This document shows, in pieces, positions 17,401-25,132 of a stretch of 64,000 nucleotides of DNA; the stretch's first letter is position 1, and each line of letters opens with the position of its first letter. The stretch lies in the NCBI RefSeq assembly GCF_005877885.1, contig NZ_VCHY01000001.1:310001-374000 (forward strand). The letters are read 5' to 3'. Position numbers and translations under genes: made by a program. Below the pieces are notes generated by a model. That model saw only the letters and a list, made by a program, of their open reading frames with translations, ran no database searches and was not told the origin of the DNA. The stretch comes from Labilibacter sediminis. Its GTDB lineage: Bacteria; Bacteroidota; Bacteroidia; Bacteroidales; Marinilabiliaceae.

Positions 17401-19716
17401 AGCCGGTCCATCATTAGATGCCGTTGCAACCGGAAGTGCATGAACGACTACATTAATTGTACCTTCATCACTAGAACAACCAGCATCATCCTCTACTATA
17501 ACGCCATATAAAGCGGCATCTGTTAAAGCTGCTGAGACAATGGTTAATGTACTTCCTGTTTCTCCGGGAATTACAACACCACTTTTTGTCCATATGTAAT
17601 TTACATAATTCGCACTTCCTCCTGCAGCTGTAGCCGTTATTGTTAAGGTTGTATTTAAACAAACCGGATTATTATAGGATAAAGAAACAGTTGGGCGCGC
17701 ATTTACTACAACATTCTCTGTGGTTAAGCCATCACTGGAACATCCATTATCATCAGTAACTGTTACAATATAATTACCTGCATTTGCCAGTGACACATTA
17801 CTAATTGTAGGATTTTGATCGGCACTAATAAAAGTATTCGGACCTGTCCATGCAAAAGTTGTGTAACTACCCGATCCACCATTTGGCGTTGAAGTAAGAT
17901 TTAAAGTTCCATTTACACATATAGGTGAATTACTACTTGTTGTAATCGTAGGATTAGAATTTACAACAACTGTTGTAGTTACAGATGCCTGACATGTATT
18001 TGCATCTTCCACTACTAAAGTATATACTCCGGCATTAGCTGTTGTTACAGAATTTAAAACCGGATTTTGATCTGAACTTGTAAATCCATCAGGCCCTGTC
18101 CAATTATAAGAACTCATAGCAGCAGGACTGCCGGATAACTGCACATTATCGTTTTCACAAACAGGCCCGTCATTTCCTGCCGTTGGAACAGGAAGACTGT
18201 GAACTATTACATTAACTGTACTTTCATCGCTACTACAGCCTAAATTATCATTAACCGTAACCCCATAAACACCTCCATCAGCAATAGCTGCTGATGCAAT
18301 GGTTAATGTACTTCCCGTTTCCCCTGGAATTATAACACCGCCTTTTGTCCATACAAAACCGGCATAACTTCCACTACCTCCCGCAGGAACCGCTGTAAGT
18401 GTAAGTACTGTATTTTCACAAACCGGATCATTATAACTGACAGAAACTGTCGGTCGCTCATTAACTACTACACTCTCAAATGCAGTAGCATCACTTGAAC
18501 AACCACTATCATCTGTTACTGTAACGTAATAATCTCCAGTTGCAGCAGTGGTTACATTATTAATAGTTGGATTTTGATCAGCACTAGTAAAACTATTTGG
18601 TCCTGTCCATGCAAAAGTAGTATAATTACCCGATCCACCTGAAGGTGTTGACGTTAAATTCAACGTAGCATCAACACACAACGGTGAATTACTACCTGCT
18701 GTAATATTAGGTACAGAATTAATTACAACTGTTGTTTTAGAAGTATTTGAGCAAGTATTTGCATCAACAACCGTTAAAGTATATTCTCCGGCATTAGCCA
18801 GAACCGTATTATTAATGATAGGATTCTGACTTGAACTTGTAAAACCGTTAGGCCCTGTCCAACTATAAGATGTTAAACCATCCGGTTCAGCTGTCAGGTT
18901 TATTGTTTCTCCTTCACATACAGGTCCGTCATTTGAAGCTGTTGGTATTGGTAAATTATGTACTGTTACAGACACAGTATTATTCATTGTCTGCGCACAA
19001 GAATTCTCATCAGAATTTACAGCTTCCACATAATAGTCAGTATCAACCAGCGGACTTACTACAAAGTCAATTGAACTTCCACTTCCATTAATCACAAAAC
19101 CAATATTTGCTCCACCCCCATCTTTAAGCTGATAGTCCATTCCTGCTTCAGATCCATCTAATGTTAATGTAACAGAACTACCAACACACATTTTATTATT
19201 AGTTGTTGATAAATTAAAAACAGAGGGTGTTTTATATACAGTGGTATAATCAAAACGTGTTTGAACTATTAATCCTAAATTATTTCTTTGAATATATTCA
19301 AAATAAATAGGCACTTCAAAATATCCATCCTCAACACGATCTGTATGAAACTGAAAAACTGTACCAACTCCACTTCCTATCACATCTGCCCATGAAGGAT
19401 GAGATTCTTCTGCACCTACAAATGTTTTAATGGTCCATGAAATTTGAGTAGCATCGGGATGCCAACTATCCGGCACTATATCAACAGTTCCGTGACTAGA
19501 ACAATAATCTGCATCAAAACTAGGTATATCTCCAGTGGCTCCTTTTAAAATGGGTCCTGAAACACCTTCATCTTTAGCCTTTTTCGCATAGTATTTTTCT
19601 ACCTTAGAAGAACTCCACACTTTTGACTTCGACTGTCCAAGAATATTTCCTGTAGCCAAAAGCACTATGGCTGCCAGCATAGATAGAAATATTTTTATTC
19701 GGTTTAAGTTTTTCAT
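11431..19716 (-). CDS. Giant SprB-like surface adhesin with type B CTD
   Basis: About 2,760 residues. Residue numbers here count from an ATG at 19725; the ATG at 19716 (MKNLNRIKIF) is the better signal-peptide start. Order: signal peptide (to NILGQ); unique N-terminal beta domain (about 36-180); Ig/PKD-like domains from 180, including the A-B-C set at 258-843; six further Ig-like modules (about 844-1360) with IC-x-G-x-x-V-T-F-T-A; about eleven modules (about 1360-2450) that open YC-x-G-x-x-G-V; a cadherin-like domain (about 2480-2640); and the gliding-motility-associated type B CTD (from about 2650, IPNAFSPNGDDIND to YSGYIELRR), the type IX export signal. Each module carries about two Cys. 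Predicted cell-surface adhesin delivered by the neighbouring PorP/SprF protein. Confidence 0.93.
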   Translation of the reverse strand: MKNLNRIKIFLSMLAAIVLLATGNILGQSKSKVWSSSKVEKYYAKKAKDEGVSGPILKGATGDIPSFDADYCSSHGTVDIVPDSWHPDATQISWTIKTFVGAEESHPSWADVIGSGVGTVFQFHTDRVEDGYFEVPIYFEYIQRNNLGLIVQTRFDYTTVYKTPSVFNLSTTNNKMCVGSSVTLTLDGSEAGMDYQLKDGGGANIGFVINGSGSSIDFVVSPLVDTDYYVEAVNSDENSCAQTMNNTVSVTVHNLPIPTASNDGPVCEGETINLTAEPDGLTSYSWTGPNGFTSSSQNPIINNTVLANAGEYTLTVVDANTCSNTSKTTVVINSVPNITAGSNSPLCVDATLNLTSTPSGGSGNYTTFAWTGPNSFTSADQNPTINNVTTAATGDYYVTVTDDSGCSSDATAFESVVVNERPTVSVSYNDPVCENTVLTLTAVPAGGSGSYAGFVWTKGGVIIPGETGSTLTIASAAIADGGVYGVTVNDNLGCSSDESTVNVIVHSLPVPTAGNDGPVCENDNVQLSGSPAAMSSYNWTGPDGFTSSDQNPVLNSVTTANAGVYTLVVEDANTCQASVTTTVVVNSNPTITTSSNSPICVNGTLNLTSTPNGGSGSYTTFAWTGPNTFISADQNPTISNVSLANAGNYIVTVTDDNGCSSDGLTTENVVVNARPTVSLSYNNPVCLNTTLTITATAAGGSANYVNYIWTKSGVVIPGETGSTLTIVSAALTDAALYGVIVEDDAGCSSDEGTINVVVHALPVATASNDGPACVGDNVILSGGPDGMSTYAWTGPNGFISGLQNPTLSTVVVGDAGTYTLLITDANTCQNSTTTNVVVNEVNAGLSVSAPAPGLTTICAGTSVTFNASAADGSGNYTYDFHLIRGGVDTSVQNGGSVTYTTNTLQDGDEVYVIVTDATNTCTDTTPSIEMTVISNPVPTLNITSAGGNVICLGSTVDFVASPAGFDRYVFMRNGTETLQDGPLNTVSTDVLVDGDIVSVIAYAGTCFGNSTNITMSVYDLPTADLVSDKTTVCEGEDVLFTATPSGTGPFNYMFYVDNISQGLQAGNTFTYSSTNDFSVYVEVYDGNNCNEASTLVNITISKPVAGLTSDLTTICENEEVTFTATGGVSYQFFVNTISEQGPAATDEFKSSSLVNNDLVTVEVTDAFSCTASHAGITMTVNPIPVVSLTSSDIDNTICAGDEVTFTATGGDVYEFYVDGTIAQASGNNNTYVTDTLRNGEKVSCLVSYSSSGCSELSSEITTSVNPLPVATLSVLPSNTVITGTNLEFTGGGGNEYEFILDRGGVLAGLQARSADNTYDSDILENGDIVIVNVYDGNNCSSSSSITLTILDGVLPLDVSATDTDYCEGTGGVSIYIATPQHGITYELLRTSDNGQEGASIMFDSANPVPVQWDNILGDEEYRVEAYYTSVPAERFEMNNRITITEYSLPDVYNITPTGSVTGCNGGVGHVITLNNSQTGVDYHLQLEGATVETLAGSDGNPILYSAQLGIGTYTITAENQVSECEKDMSGTFTINGDGSDVAFNLYAVNPAVVGDPTDGRYCDGEAGIEIELDGSLDNTVNYKLYRNGNDTGVSVPGANGVISFGTVSDDGTYTVRVESGTGCQFPMEGYVDVLKIANPSAYNLVADNNGHYCSGDVGVNIGLNGQEENIEYVLFFEGTTALDTVVGGLTDVAFAFDGTYGTEGTYSVQAKVQEVGCLIDMLNTIDVVIDPMPLVYAVTSDGDYCRGGSTYLHLPDSETDVQYRWHNDNGTDDPIDDTYGPWISGPGVLSFEIIAEGRYQIDASKTDGVTSCESTMTGTFVINEKPLPDETTVIYESYEGKGCGDGSILTVVLSEPGVKYVLVKKDGVDYYPAPVDTITGDGNDISFDRIVDTGNAEYTAEAILEGCSIYLNNSAFVDVPNVVAKQTVTGFGEICNGDPGVEFGLADSEAGYDYRLYIADAVGSTTGVKVDSVINSPGGPITFDRVTNEGEYFVVGTTISCSVEMTNRVELNVNPLPTAFAMTGSGQFCDPLDGASIGLEDSEDGIIYTLQYLRTDGSLRDTIVVTAGPTTEDIDFGKFTKISTYTVVAVSPKGCTSSMNGQVTTVLGVTPVDQVVEYDDLAYCAGSAGTELRLTDHEADIVYQVVNDSDGSIVNEVTGTGSGSLSLGIFTEGSYRFQATRGGDACITPINGGNLEAVTELEIPEKHNLISDNTTVCGSVGATVYLDAFEVGREYRIEDGTGAILDTITSINRDPISWLVTESVSGTEIYEVFAMSGGTCDLSMGTIEIKYSEVPNDVNVFTVDDATMYCEGSDSITIGIDNTQAEVVYMLVDTTAMNDVLDVIIGNGSTQTYTKQMGAGVYVINSTLYTTGCSIVLSDTVKIERSALPEVERDVYCGTPDEPECTVQEELCIDPTEVDVKYSLYNQDGVEVQYLLGNGNKLCFTPIMEAGQYTIQAESTQEPFCTNDFGGDGNGDGTYTIGHKDFGELVAFDDTLDVASHLLTDTVNLRANDELRYLPSGALDALTIPYFEDGYFEDEDDLIVDRYVSDFKFEIDPDADTNIRFSLLTTDPSGKEVEVVELVRNVVGVYAVDSITGEFTLNKTPGFFGKDEVEYVVYNIDSENYPERRDTATIYVYVGNEMIEDEKSFLIPNAFSPNGDDINDKFVISGINDNELTAEKSSLEVFNRWGVLVYRSKQNVYGEDDKWWDGTSTTSTMVSIGKDLPNGTYFYVFTVKVNKLEESGDVKVETKKYSGYIELRR
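12280..15660 (-). repeat. Array of about eleven YC-x-G modules in the adhesin
   Basis: Each module is about 85-95 residues and starts with YCEGTGG, YCDGEAG, YCSGDVG, ICNGDPG, YCAGSAG, VCGSVGA or similar, followed by a strand, then D-x-Y-x-L or V-x-Y-x-L, and an IxxxGTYTVxAxxxxxC motif. The copies are strongly diverged at DNA level, so the array is old. Confidence 0.75.
17197..18954 (-). repeat. Higher-order A-B-C-A-B-C-A domain repeat in the adhesin
   Basis: Seven Ig/PKD-like domains of 80-87 residues fall into three types. A: LPxPTAxNDGPVCE...YxWTGPxGF; B: PxITxxSNSPxC...YTTFAWTGP; C: RPTVSxSYNxPVC...VIPGETGSTLTI. They are ordered A-B-C-A'-B'-C'-A'', so the unit duplicated was a triple of about 250 residues (about 755 bp). 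Same-type copies are far more alike than neighbours. Confidence 0.85.
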
Positions 19717-20022
19717 CATAATCATTAAATATTATGGCTCCTGGTTATATGGTATAGACTTGTAAAAATCACAAAAGCTTGTAAACGACAAAGCGCCGCC
19801 AAGGTCCCAATTTGGCAACGTAAAAAGTTTTCAATCTCATTTAAACTTCTCGACTTAGTCATTTCATTAGTCTTTTATTTCACAAATCATCCATTCTTTA
19901 ATTATCGATAAAATTATTCGCTCTGGAATCTACAACCGAGATTCCGATTAACTAACAACATTTTAATTCTTTAACGCACTTAACTAAAGCGGTACGTCTC
20001 GAATTCAAACATTTTGTACGAA

Positions 20023-20030
20023 CAAACCTA
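20023..20030 (-). promoter_or_regulatory. Candidate -7 box for the giant adhesin, in a 500-base gap
   Basis: The minus strand reads TAGGTTTG, the same -7 box as the PorE-like gene, with a weak -33. If used, the mRNA has a leader of about 300 bases before the adhesin start. The remaining gap (19726-20216) shows no other gene; a GC-richer patch near 19790 can form a small GCCAA/TTGGC hairpin. Confidence 0.4.
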
Positions 20031-20216
20031 TCATTAGTTTCACACAATGGCTACACTATTATTACTTTTTTTGTCAAACACTATTTTTTTACCACTAACA
20101 GTAACAAACCCAATGTTTAAACGTTTTTAACACTACTATAATTTTCTGATAATTTTTCGACAACTTATCAGAATCACCTATAAAAACAGACTCATTACTA
20201 CACCAAAACTCTTTAT

Positions 20217-20873
20217 TTAACTTCCTATCGCCTGCTTTATTAGTTTTTTCACCTGCGGATTTTCATCCATCGCAATCCTGGCAACTTTTATATAACTACT
20301 TATCCAATTTTGAATAACTATGGTTTCCTTTTTAATTTTATGATTCAACATACGAACCACCCCGGTAATTTTTAAACACTCCGACGACAAGGCCATCAAA
20401 TCATTTAGCTCGCTTCGCAAAGCCTGCACATCATCTTTAACCACCCCATACACCGACATCCTCTTTAAGCAACTATCATTACCCAACAAATTGTCGATAA
20501 AAACCGCTACCTGCACCAACCATTTATCGTAGGTACGAGCCCTTGCCCCGGTCAACATCAACGCCTCCTGCACTTCAATATCATTTACAAAAGCAATGCG
20601 TGCCAACTTTAAAAACTTCATATACTTTTTATGAATTTGCGCCTGAAAGCGCTTCTTTTTGGCAAACATATTCTTTTTCGTGATATTATTTCGGCTCACC
20701 TCATTACTAAGCCGCTCCAACCCCTCGACCATACTCTTACCTTCCAGTAATTTAATATTGTCATACCCATATCCGCTAACAACATTACGCACAGATTCAT
20801 CATCAATACTCATTGTTGTGATATCCCTCAATTTGTACAAATATTCCAGCTTCGTATGTTTAGTATAATGCAT
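20217..20873 (-). CDS. Unknown helical protein, paralogue of the gene at 22565
   Basis: 218 residues, all-helical by composition, basic, no signal peptide or membrane segment; function not recognised. It resembles the 217-residue protein at 22565-23218: both have a (Y/L)GYD motif near residue 33, then a G(K/R)xxxxxxL helix, and both end in W(I/M)S-x-(Y/F)-x-x-VARIA(M/L)-(D/E)-x-(N/R)-PQ. Within this protein KLARIAFVNDIEVQEAL (about residue 87) echoes the C-terminal KVARIAMDENPQVKKLI, suggesting an internal duplication of about 105 residues. An alternative start at Met21 (ATG at 20813, MSIDDE) is possible. No neighbour on this strand within 340 bases. Confidence 0.65.
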   Translation of the reverse strand: MHYTKHTKLEYLYKLRDITTMSIDDESVRNVVSGYGYDNIKLLEGKSMVEGLERLSNEVSRNNITKKNMFAKKKRFQAQIHKKYMKFLKLARIAFVNDIEVQEALMLTGARARTYDKWLVQVAVFIDNLLGNDSCLKRMSVYGVVKDDVQALRSELNDLMALSSECLKITGVVRMLNHKIKKETIVIQNWISSYIKVARIAMDENPQVKKLIKQAIGS

Positions 20874-21231
20874 AAAATTACAAAAATTATTGAGCTGATA
20901 ATTAATATTTCTTAACTATTATTCTCACTATGCAACAAATAAATGTAAAATAATATTTAAATCCAAATAATTAATATCTTATTTTTAATTGTAATATTCG
21001 GATTTTTTAATTCATCAATTATTTTAATTTTAGATAAAAACATTAATTCTTTAGAAATCTTATATAAAAAATTAGAACTATAATTTATGAAATTTTATTA
21101 TTACATCTTAAAATTAGATATGAACATATTTATAAAATATAAATGAATATTTTAATCATATTATTGTATTTCAATAAGAGAAGATATATAAGTAATATAT
21201 CCGCGTAAGCGAAAGGGAAAGTTGAAAGCAT
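20874..21231. other. Very AT-rich intergenic region
   Basis: About 360 bases with markedly lower GC than the surroundings. No gene, RNA or exact promoter box was recognised; it must hold the promoter of the gene at 20217-20873. Confidence 0.5.
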
Positions 21232-21267
21232 AAAAAAAGGCCTGTCTCAACTTAATGAAACAGGCCT
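21232..21267 (-). terminator. Rho-independent terminator after the DUF2027-Smr gene
   Basis: AGGCCTGT (21238-21245) and ACAGGCCT (21260-21267) pair; the A-run at 21232-21238 becomes a T-run on the minus strand. Confidence 0.8.
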
Positions 21268-21306
21268 AACACAGAGTGTAAACTCTTTATATGAATTTCT
21301 TATTTT

Positions 21307-22317
21307 TTAGATAACCACCATGGTAGCACCAAAACCATATTCTTTAAACGAAGCATCCTGGTACGAATGCCATTTATATTTTCGTTTTAACGACTTTAGT
21401 ATTTCTGATTTTAAAACCCCATTTCCTTTTCCATGAATGAAAACAATTTTCCGATTCTTATTATCCTTATTTTCACTCATAACCTGATGGAATTTCTCCA
21501 TTTGATAATCCAATATCTCTTTATTGGACATCCCTCGCGTATCATCAAGCAATTCGTTAATATGAAGATCCACTTCTAATATACCCGACTCATCTTTACG
21601 CTTTTGCTTTGGTTTCTTTTGCAAAGCCTCTTTTTGCGCTATAATCTTTTTGACTTCGCCAGACGACAACTGTTCCAGTTTTTCGACCATACGACTCTTT
21701 ACCAGGTAATACAAAATAGCATCGTCATCGAAATACTCATTCTTATTATAGCTACTATCCTTCAATAGTTTTGGACCCGAAAACTTAATGATTTCACGAA
21801 GCTGTGGTTGCGATTGGTATTTAACCGTTTTCCTGAACAACAACAACTGAACCTCATACTCACGACTATCTAACAAATTAACCGCCAGCCTGTCGAGTTC
21901 AATCTTCGTATTAGGCTCAATAGTTCCCAGGTAAGCATTATCAATTTCATCCTTAACCTTATTTCCGATCGTATAAAAAGCAAAATAATTAGAATCGTTG
22001 ATTAGATACAAAACAACATTGCCGGACATTGCCTTATCACGAGTGCATGCCAGCAAAAACTGAACTTCACCATCCTCCTCCGCTTCTTCATATATATAAC
22101 CATCTGCTGTCGCTTCAACTTCTGCAGATTCTTCTCCCGACTTGACATCTGTCTCCTCAGTAGCTTTTTTTACCAAAACAACTTCAGATATTAACACAGG
22201 TATTTCAAAGCCATCTTCATCCAGCACATATACAAGTCTCGATCCTTCAATGCGACTCACTGTCCCACCACCTGTTTCATTTAAAAACCGAACCTTATCT
22301 CCTTTCGTTAATTTCAT
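21307..22317 (-). CDS. DUF2027 and Smr-domain protein
   Basis: 336 residues from the ATG at 22317 (MKLTKGDKVRFL); one in-frame ATG three codons earlier is possible. N-terminal small beta domain (about 1-50, KGDKVRFLNETGGGTVSRIEG) like the KOW-type domain of MutS2, an acidic linker, the DUF2027 beta domain (about 75-175), a lysine-rich helix, and a C-terminal Smr domain (about 250-336) with VDLHINEL and the HGKGNGVLK loop. Smr domains nick or bind nucleic acids, so a role in DNA or RNA processing is likely, but it lacks the MutS ATPase. Cytoplasmic. Followed by a terminator; expressed alone. Confidence 0.85.
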   Translation of the reverse strand: MKLTKGDKVRFLNETGGGTVSRIEGSRLVYVLDEDGFEIPVLISEVVLVKKATEETDVKSGEESAEVEATADGYIYEEAEEDGEVQFLLACTRDKAMSGNVVLYLINDSNYFAFYTIGNKVKDEIDNAYLGTIEPNTKIELDRLAVNLLDSREYEVQLLLFRKTVKYQSQPQLREIIKFSGPKLLKDSSYNKNEYFDDDAILYYLVKSRMVEKLEQLSSGEVKKIIAQKEALQKKPKQKRKDESGILEVDLHINELLDDTRGMSNKEILDYQMEKFHQVMSENKDNKNRKIVFIHGKGNGVLKSEILKSLKRKYKWHSYQDASFKEYGFGATMVVI

Positions 22318-22455
22318 TTTTCGCACATTTTAATTAAAATCACCATGTAGTTTCCCACACCATTTCTGATGCTCAAAAACCTTCATTCCTCTATATCACA
22401 ACCCCTTCACTACATTTTTATCTTCCACTCCGTTTTTCGAGGCCATCAAATATAC

Positions 22456-22488
22456 AAAAAAGAAGGGTGCAAGAACCTTACACCCTTC
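22456..22488 (-). terminator. Rho-independent terminator
   Basis: GAAGGGTG (22462-22469) pairs with CACCCTTC (22481-22488); the A-run before it gives TTTTTT on the minus strand. Ends transcription of the gene at 22565-23218. Confidence 0.8.
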
Positions 22489-22564
22489 AAACTATTTATT
22501 TAAATCATACCATTAGAGCTTATAATTACTCTCACCTCCAATGTAACCTAAAACAAATCAACCA

Positions 22565-23218
22565 TTAACCTTTAACTACTTTACCTAAAGCCTCCAACAA
22601 CTGAGGGCGATCCTCCAGCGCTATGCGCGCAACTGCATAAAACTCACTCATCCAATCATCCATTACAACAAACGCAGCATCTTTAATTTGGGTAGCATCC
22701 TGCGATTCACCCCTTTCTTTTAAATAATTCAATCTCGACATCTCCAATTTATCAATCAAAGTCTGAGCTCCCGACACTTCCTCCGGCAATACTTTTAAAC
22801 GCTCTAACTGAGCTTGCACTGCTTCATCTCCTGACACAATACTATAATACTTCTTTATAGACTCTATCTTTTTAACATAGGATTTAGGAATAACACCTGT
22901 AATACCAAGCCTTTCACACATTAAAGCATCCTTACGAAATACTACTTTCGACTTTTTTCGATGAATACGATACTGTGCCTCCAACTCACTTTTATCTTTA
23001 ACAAATACAGAGTATGCCTCTGAACTTTCGTCATCCTCGTCTTTATTATCACTGTACGCCTTAAGTGTTTTCGCCAACAAATCTCTCCCCTGCCCAATTC
23101 GTTCACTATCGTAACCCAGCTCACTCAATGAGCTGAAAATTTCTCGTTGATTTAGCGCATTTTCCAAAGAAACTCTGTAAAGTTCTAAAATTTCAGATTC
23201 AGTTAAATAATTTTTCAT
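22565..23218 (-). CDS. Unknown helical protein, paralogue of the gene at 20217
   Basis: 217 residues, charged, no signal peptide or membrane helix; function not recognised. It starts MKNYLTESEILELYR, followed by LGYDSERIGQGRDLL (about 33-47), an acidic stretch KDEDDESSEA near residue 60, and ends with WMSEFYAVARIALEDRPQLLEAL. Length, motif order and the C-terminal VARIAL helix match the protein at 20217. Its own terminator follows, and queA is divergent upstream, so it is a single-gene unit. Two diverged copies within 3 kb point to an expanded family. Confidence 0.65.
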   Translation of the reverse strand: MKNYLTESEILELYRVSLENALNQREIFSSLSELGYDSERIGQGRDLLAKTLKAYSDNKDEDDESSEAYSVFVKDKSELEAQYRIHRKKSKVVFRKDALMCERLGITGVIPKSYVKKIESIKKYYSIVSGDEAVQAQLERLKVLPEEVSGAQTLIDKLEMSRLNYLKERGESQDATQIKDAAFVVMDDWMSEFYAVARIALEDRPQLLEALGKVVKG

Positions 23219-23331
23219 AATACAATATTTAATTAAAATAAATAAATACTGTTAAATTATAATTATTTTAATCACAAACAACTAATCATTATTTTTCTTT
23301 GAGAAACATAGATCATTCATTGAAAGATAAC

Positions 23332-23339
23332 TATTTTTG
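23332..23339 (+). promoter_or_regulatory. -7 box of queA promoter
   Basis: TATTTTTG, an exact TAnnTTTG match, 36 bases before the queA ATG. A clear -33 TTTG at the usual distance is not seen. Confidence 0.5.
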
Positions 23340-23375
23340 CAGCTAATATTTTAGAACAGATAGCGTACTGCAAAA

Positions 23376-24581
23376 ATGAATATACCACAGATATACATAA
23401 AAGATTACACATATAACCTGCCCGATGACAGGATAGCAAAATACCCACTAGACAACAGGTCAGACTCCAAACTACTGATTTACGACAAAGAAATTCAGGA
23501 ATCTAACTTTAGTGAGATCCCAAATATTTTACCCTCAAATAGTTTAGTGATATTTAATAACACAAAAGTAATTCAGGCACGCTTACAATTTCAGAAAGAA
23601 ACCGGAGCTAAAATTGAAATCTTCTGTCTTGAACCCATAGAACCAAGAGACACTTCAATCGCCTTTCAGGTAACAAAAGAAACTACATGGAAATGCATTG
23701 TAGGAAACTCTAAAAAGTGGAAAGATGGTGCACTCTCTAAATCCATTATCATCAACAACAAAACCATTACGCTAAAAATTCATCGAATCGAAACTTTTGA
23801 AGACAGTCAGGCCATTAAATTCACCTGGGACGATGATCAAATTTCTTTTGGTGAACTTTTAGAGGGCATTGGCAACACACCAATACCTCCATACTTAAAC
23901 AGAAAATCGGAAGAATCAGACACAGAAAGATATCAAACAGTATATTCTACTCACAAAGGATCGGTAGCAGCCCCTACCGCAGGATTACATTTTACACCAG
24001 AAATTTTAAGTGAGTTAAAACACAAAAACATTGAAACAGCCAACGTTACACTACACGTTGGTGCAGGAACTTTTAAGCCGGTTAAATCAGAAGCTATTGA
24101 TAGCCACGAAATGCATATTGAGCATTTTTTTGTAGACATGGAGACTATTGATTTAATTTTAAAGTACGAAGGAAACATTACCAGTACCGGAACCACAACT
24201 GTGCGCACTTTAGAAAGTTTATACTGGCTCGGCGTTAAACTTCTGGAAGAAAATAATGAGTTTTTTATAAATCAGTGGGATCCGTATAATTTACCACAAC
24301 ACCACAGTCTTAAGGATGCATTAAACAAACTCAAGTCATTTTTAATTTCTAAAAACAAAACAAAGCTCGAAAGCTACACCGGTGTTCTCATAGCTCCCGG
24401 CTACGAGTTTAGAATCGTAAACCGATTAATCACCAACTTTCATCAACCCAACAGCACACTTTTACTTTTGATTTCTGCTTTTACAAAAGGCGAAAAATGG
24501 AAAGAAATATACGACTATGCCTTAAAAAACGACTTTAGATTTTTAAGCTACGGTGACAGCTCACTTTTATACAAGGGATAA
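23376..24581 (+). CDS. queA: S-adenosylmethionine:tRNA ribosyltransferase-isomerase
   Basis: 401 residues. Transfers and isomerises the ribosyl part of SAM onto 7-aminomethyl-deazaguanine in tRNA to give epoxyqueuosine. Family motifs: YxLPDDRIAKYPLDNRSDSKLL at the start, VIFNNTKVIQARL, TERYQTVYSTHKGSVAAPTAGLHF, HVGAGTFKPV and the C-terminal NFHQPNSTLLLLISAF. Slightly longer than the 340-360 residues of proteobacterial enzymes, as usual in Bacteroidota. Starts at the first ATG after the -7 box; ends at a bidirectional terminator. Confidence 0.96.
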   Translation: MNIPQIYIKDYTYNLPDDRIAKYPLDNRSDSKLLIYDKEIQESNFSEIPNILPSNSLVIFNNTKVIQARLQFQKETGAKIEIFCLEPIEPRDTSIAFQVTKETTWKCIVGNSKKWKDGALSKSIIINNKTITLKIHRIETFEDSQAIKFTWDDDQISFGELLEGIGNTPIPPYLNRKSEESDTERYQTVYSTHKGSVAAPTAGLHFTPEILSELKHKNIETANVTLHVGAGTFKPVKSEAIDSHEMHIEHFFVDMETIDLILKYEGNITSTGTTTVRTLESLYWLGVKLLEENNEFFINQWDPYNLPQHHSLKDALNKLKSFLISKNKTKLESYTGVLIAPGYEFRIVNRLITNFHQPNSTLLLLISAFTKGEKWKEIYDYALKNDFRFLSYGDSSLLYKG

Positions 24582-24591
24582 TAAAACAAAA

Positions 24592-24635
24592 GGGTAATTT
24601 GTTATAACTTCAACAAATTACCCATTAACTTTTTT
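24592..24635. terminator. Bidirectional terminator between queA and the 2Fe-2S protein
   Basis: GGGTAATTTGT (24592-24602) and ACAAATTACCC (24613-24623) are perfect 11-base arms with a 10-base loop; A-rich on the left, T-run at 24630-24635 on the right. Confidence 0.75.
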
Positions 24636-24655
24636 AAGATTACAAAATACTTTAA

Positions 24656-24844
24656 CTAAACCTTCTTTAGTTCTTCTTCCAAAATCTCTTCTACATCAGC
24701 ATAACAGGAACCACAAATGGTAGCAATATTCGTTTCATCCTGAACATCATCCATTGTTTTTAGCCCCTTTTCATGAATAGTCTTCACCAAGTCTCGCTTT
24801 CTAATAAGCATATGTTTACATACAAAATCTCTATCTTCAAACAT
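24656..24844 (-). CDS. Small BFD-like [2Fe-2S]-binding protein
   Basis: 62 residues matching the bacterioferritin-associated-ferredoxin-like fold: FVCKHMLIRKRDL at the N-terminus, a helix-turn-helix with KGLKTMDDVQDETNIAT, then CGSCYADVEEIL. Usual members bind a 2Fe-2S cluster with C-x-C and C-x-x-C; here the first pair is C9-x-H11, so one ligand would be histidine. Role likely electron transfer or iron handling; partner unknown. Divergent from moxR, with no gene downstream before the terminator. Confidence 0.75.
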   Translation of the reverse strand: MFEDRDFVCKHMLIRKRDLVKTIHEKGLKTMDDVQDETNIATICGSCYADVEEILEEELKKV

Positions 24845-25076
24845 TTTTATTCTCTTTATTTATTTAATATTTCAAACAACTTATAAAGAAATAAGTTATC
24901 CAGCATTTCATTATACCAAACATCTTTTAAACGGACTTTTTGCAGAATAGTTCAATCCGTTAAAACATCTAAAATAAAAAGTTAAAGAAGAGTTAAAATC
25001 CAGAACAATCAACCTACCAGACACTTTTGTTAACATTTTTTAACACATCCCAACATAGCTCTCTTTTATAAAAAAC

Positions 25077-25084
25077 TAATTTTG
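25077..25084 (+). promoter_or_regulatory. -7 box of the moxR/bat operon
   Basis: TAATTTTG, an exact TAnnTTTG match, about 49 bases before the moxR ATG at 25133. A TTG-started longer frame would begin inside the box, which supports the later start. Confidence 0.55.
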
Positions 25085-25132
25085 GAATCCACTTTAAAAA
25101 TTAATATTTCATTAACAATAATAATACAACTC

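Noticed and set aside
11431-19716. Collapsed or artificial repeats in the adhesin
   Set aside because: The copies are clearly diverged from each other at DNA level, so assembly collapse or duplication of identical reads is unlikely.
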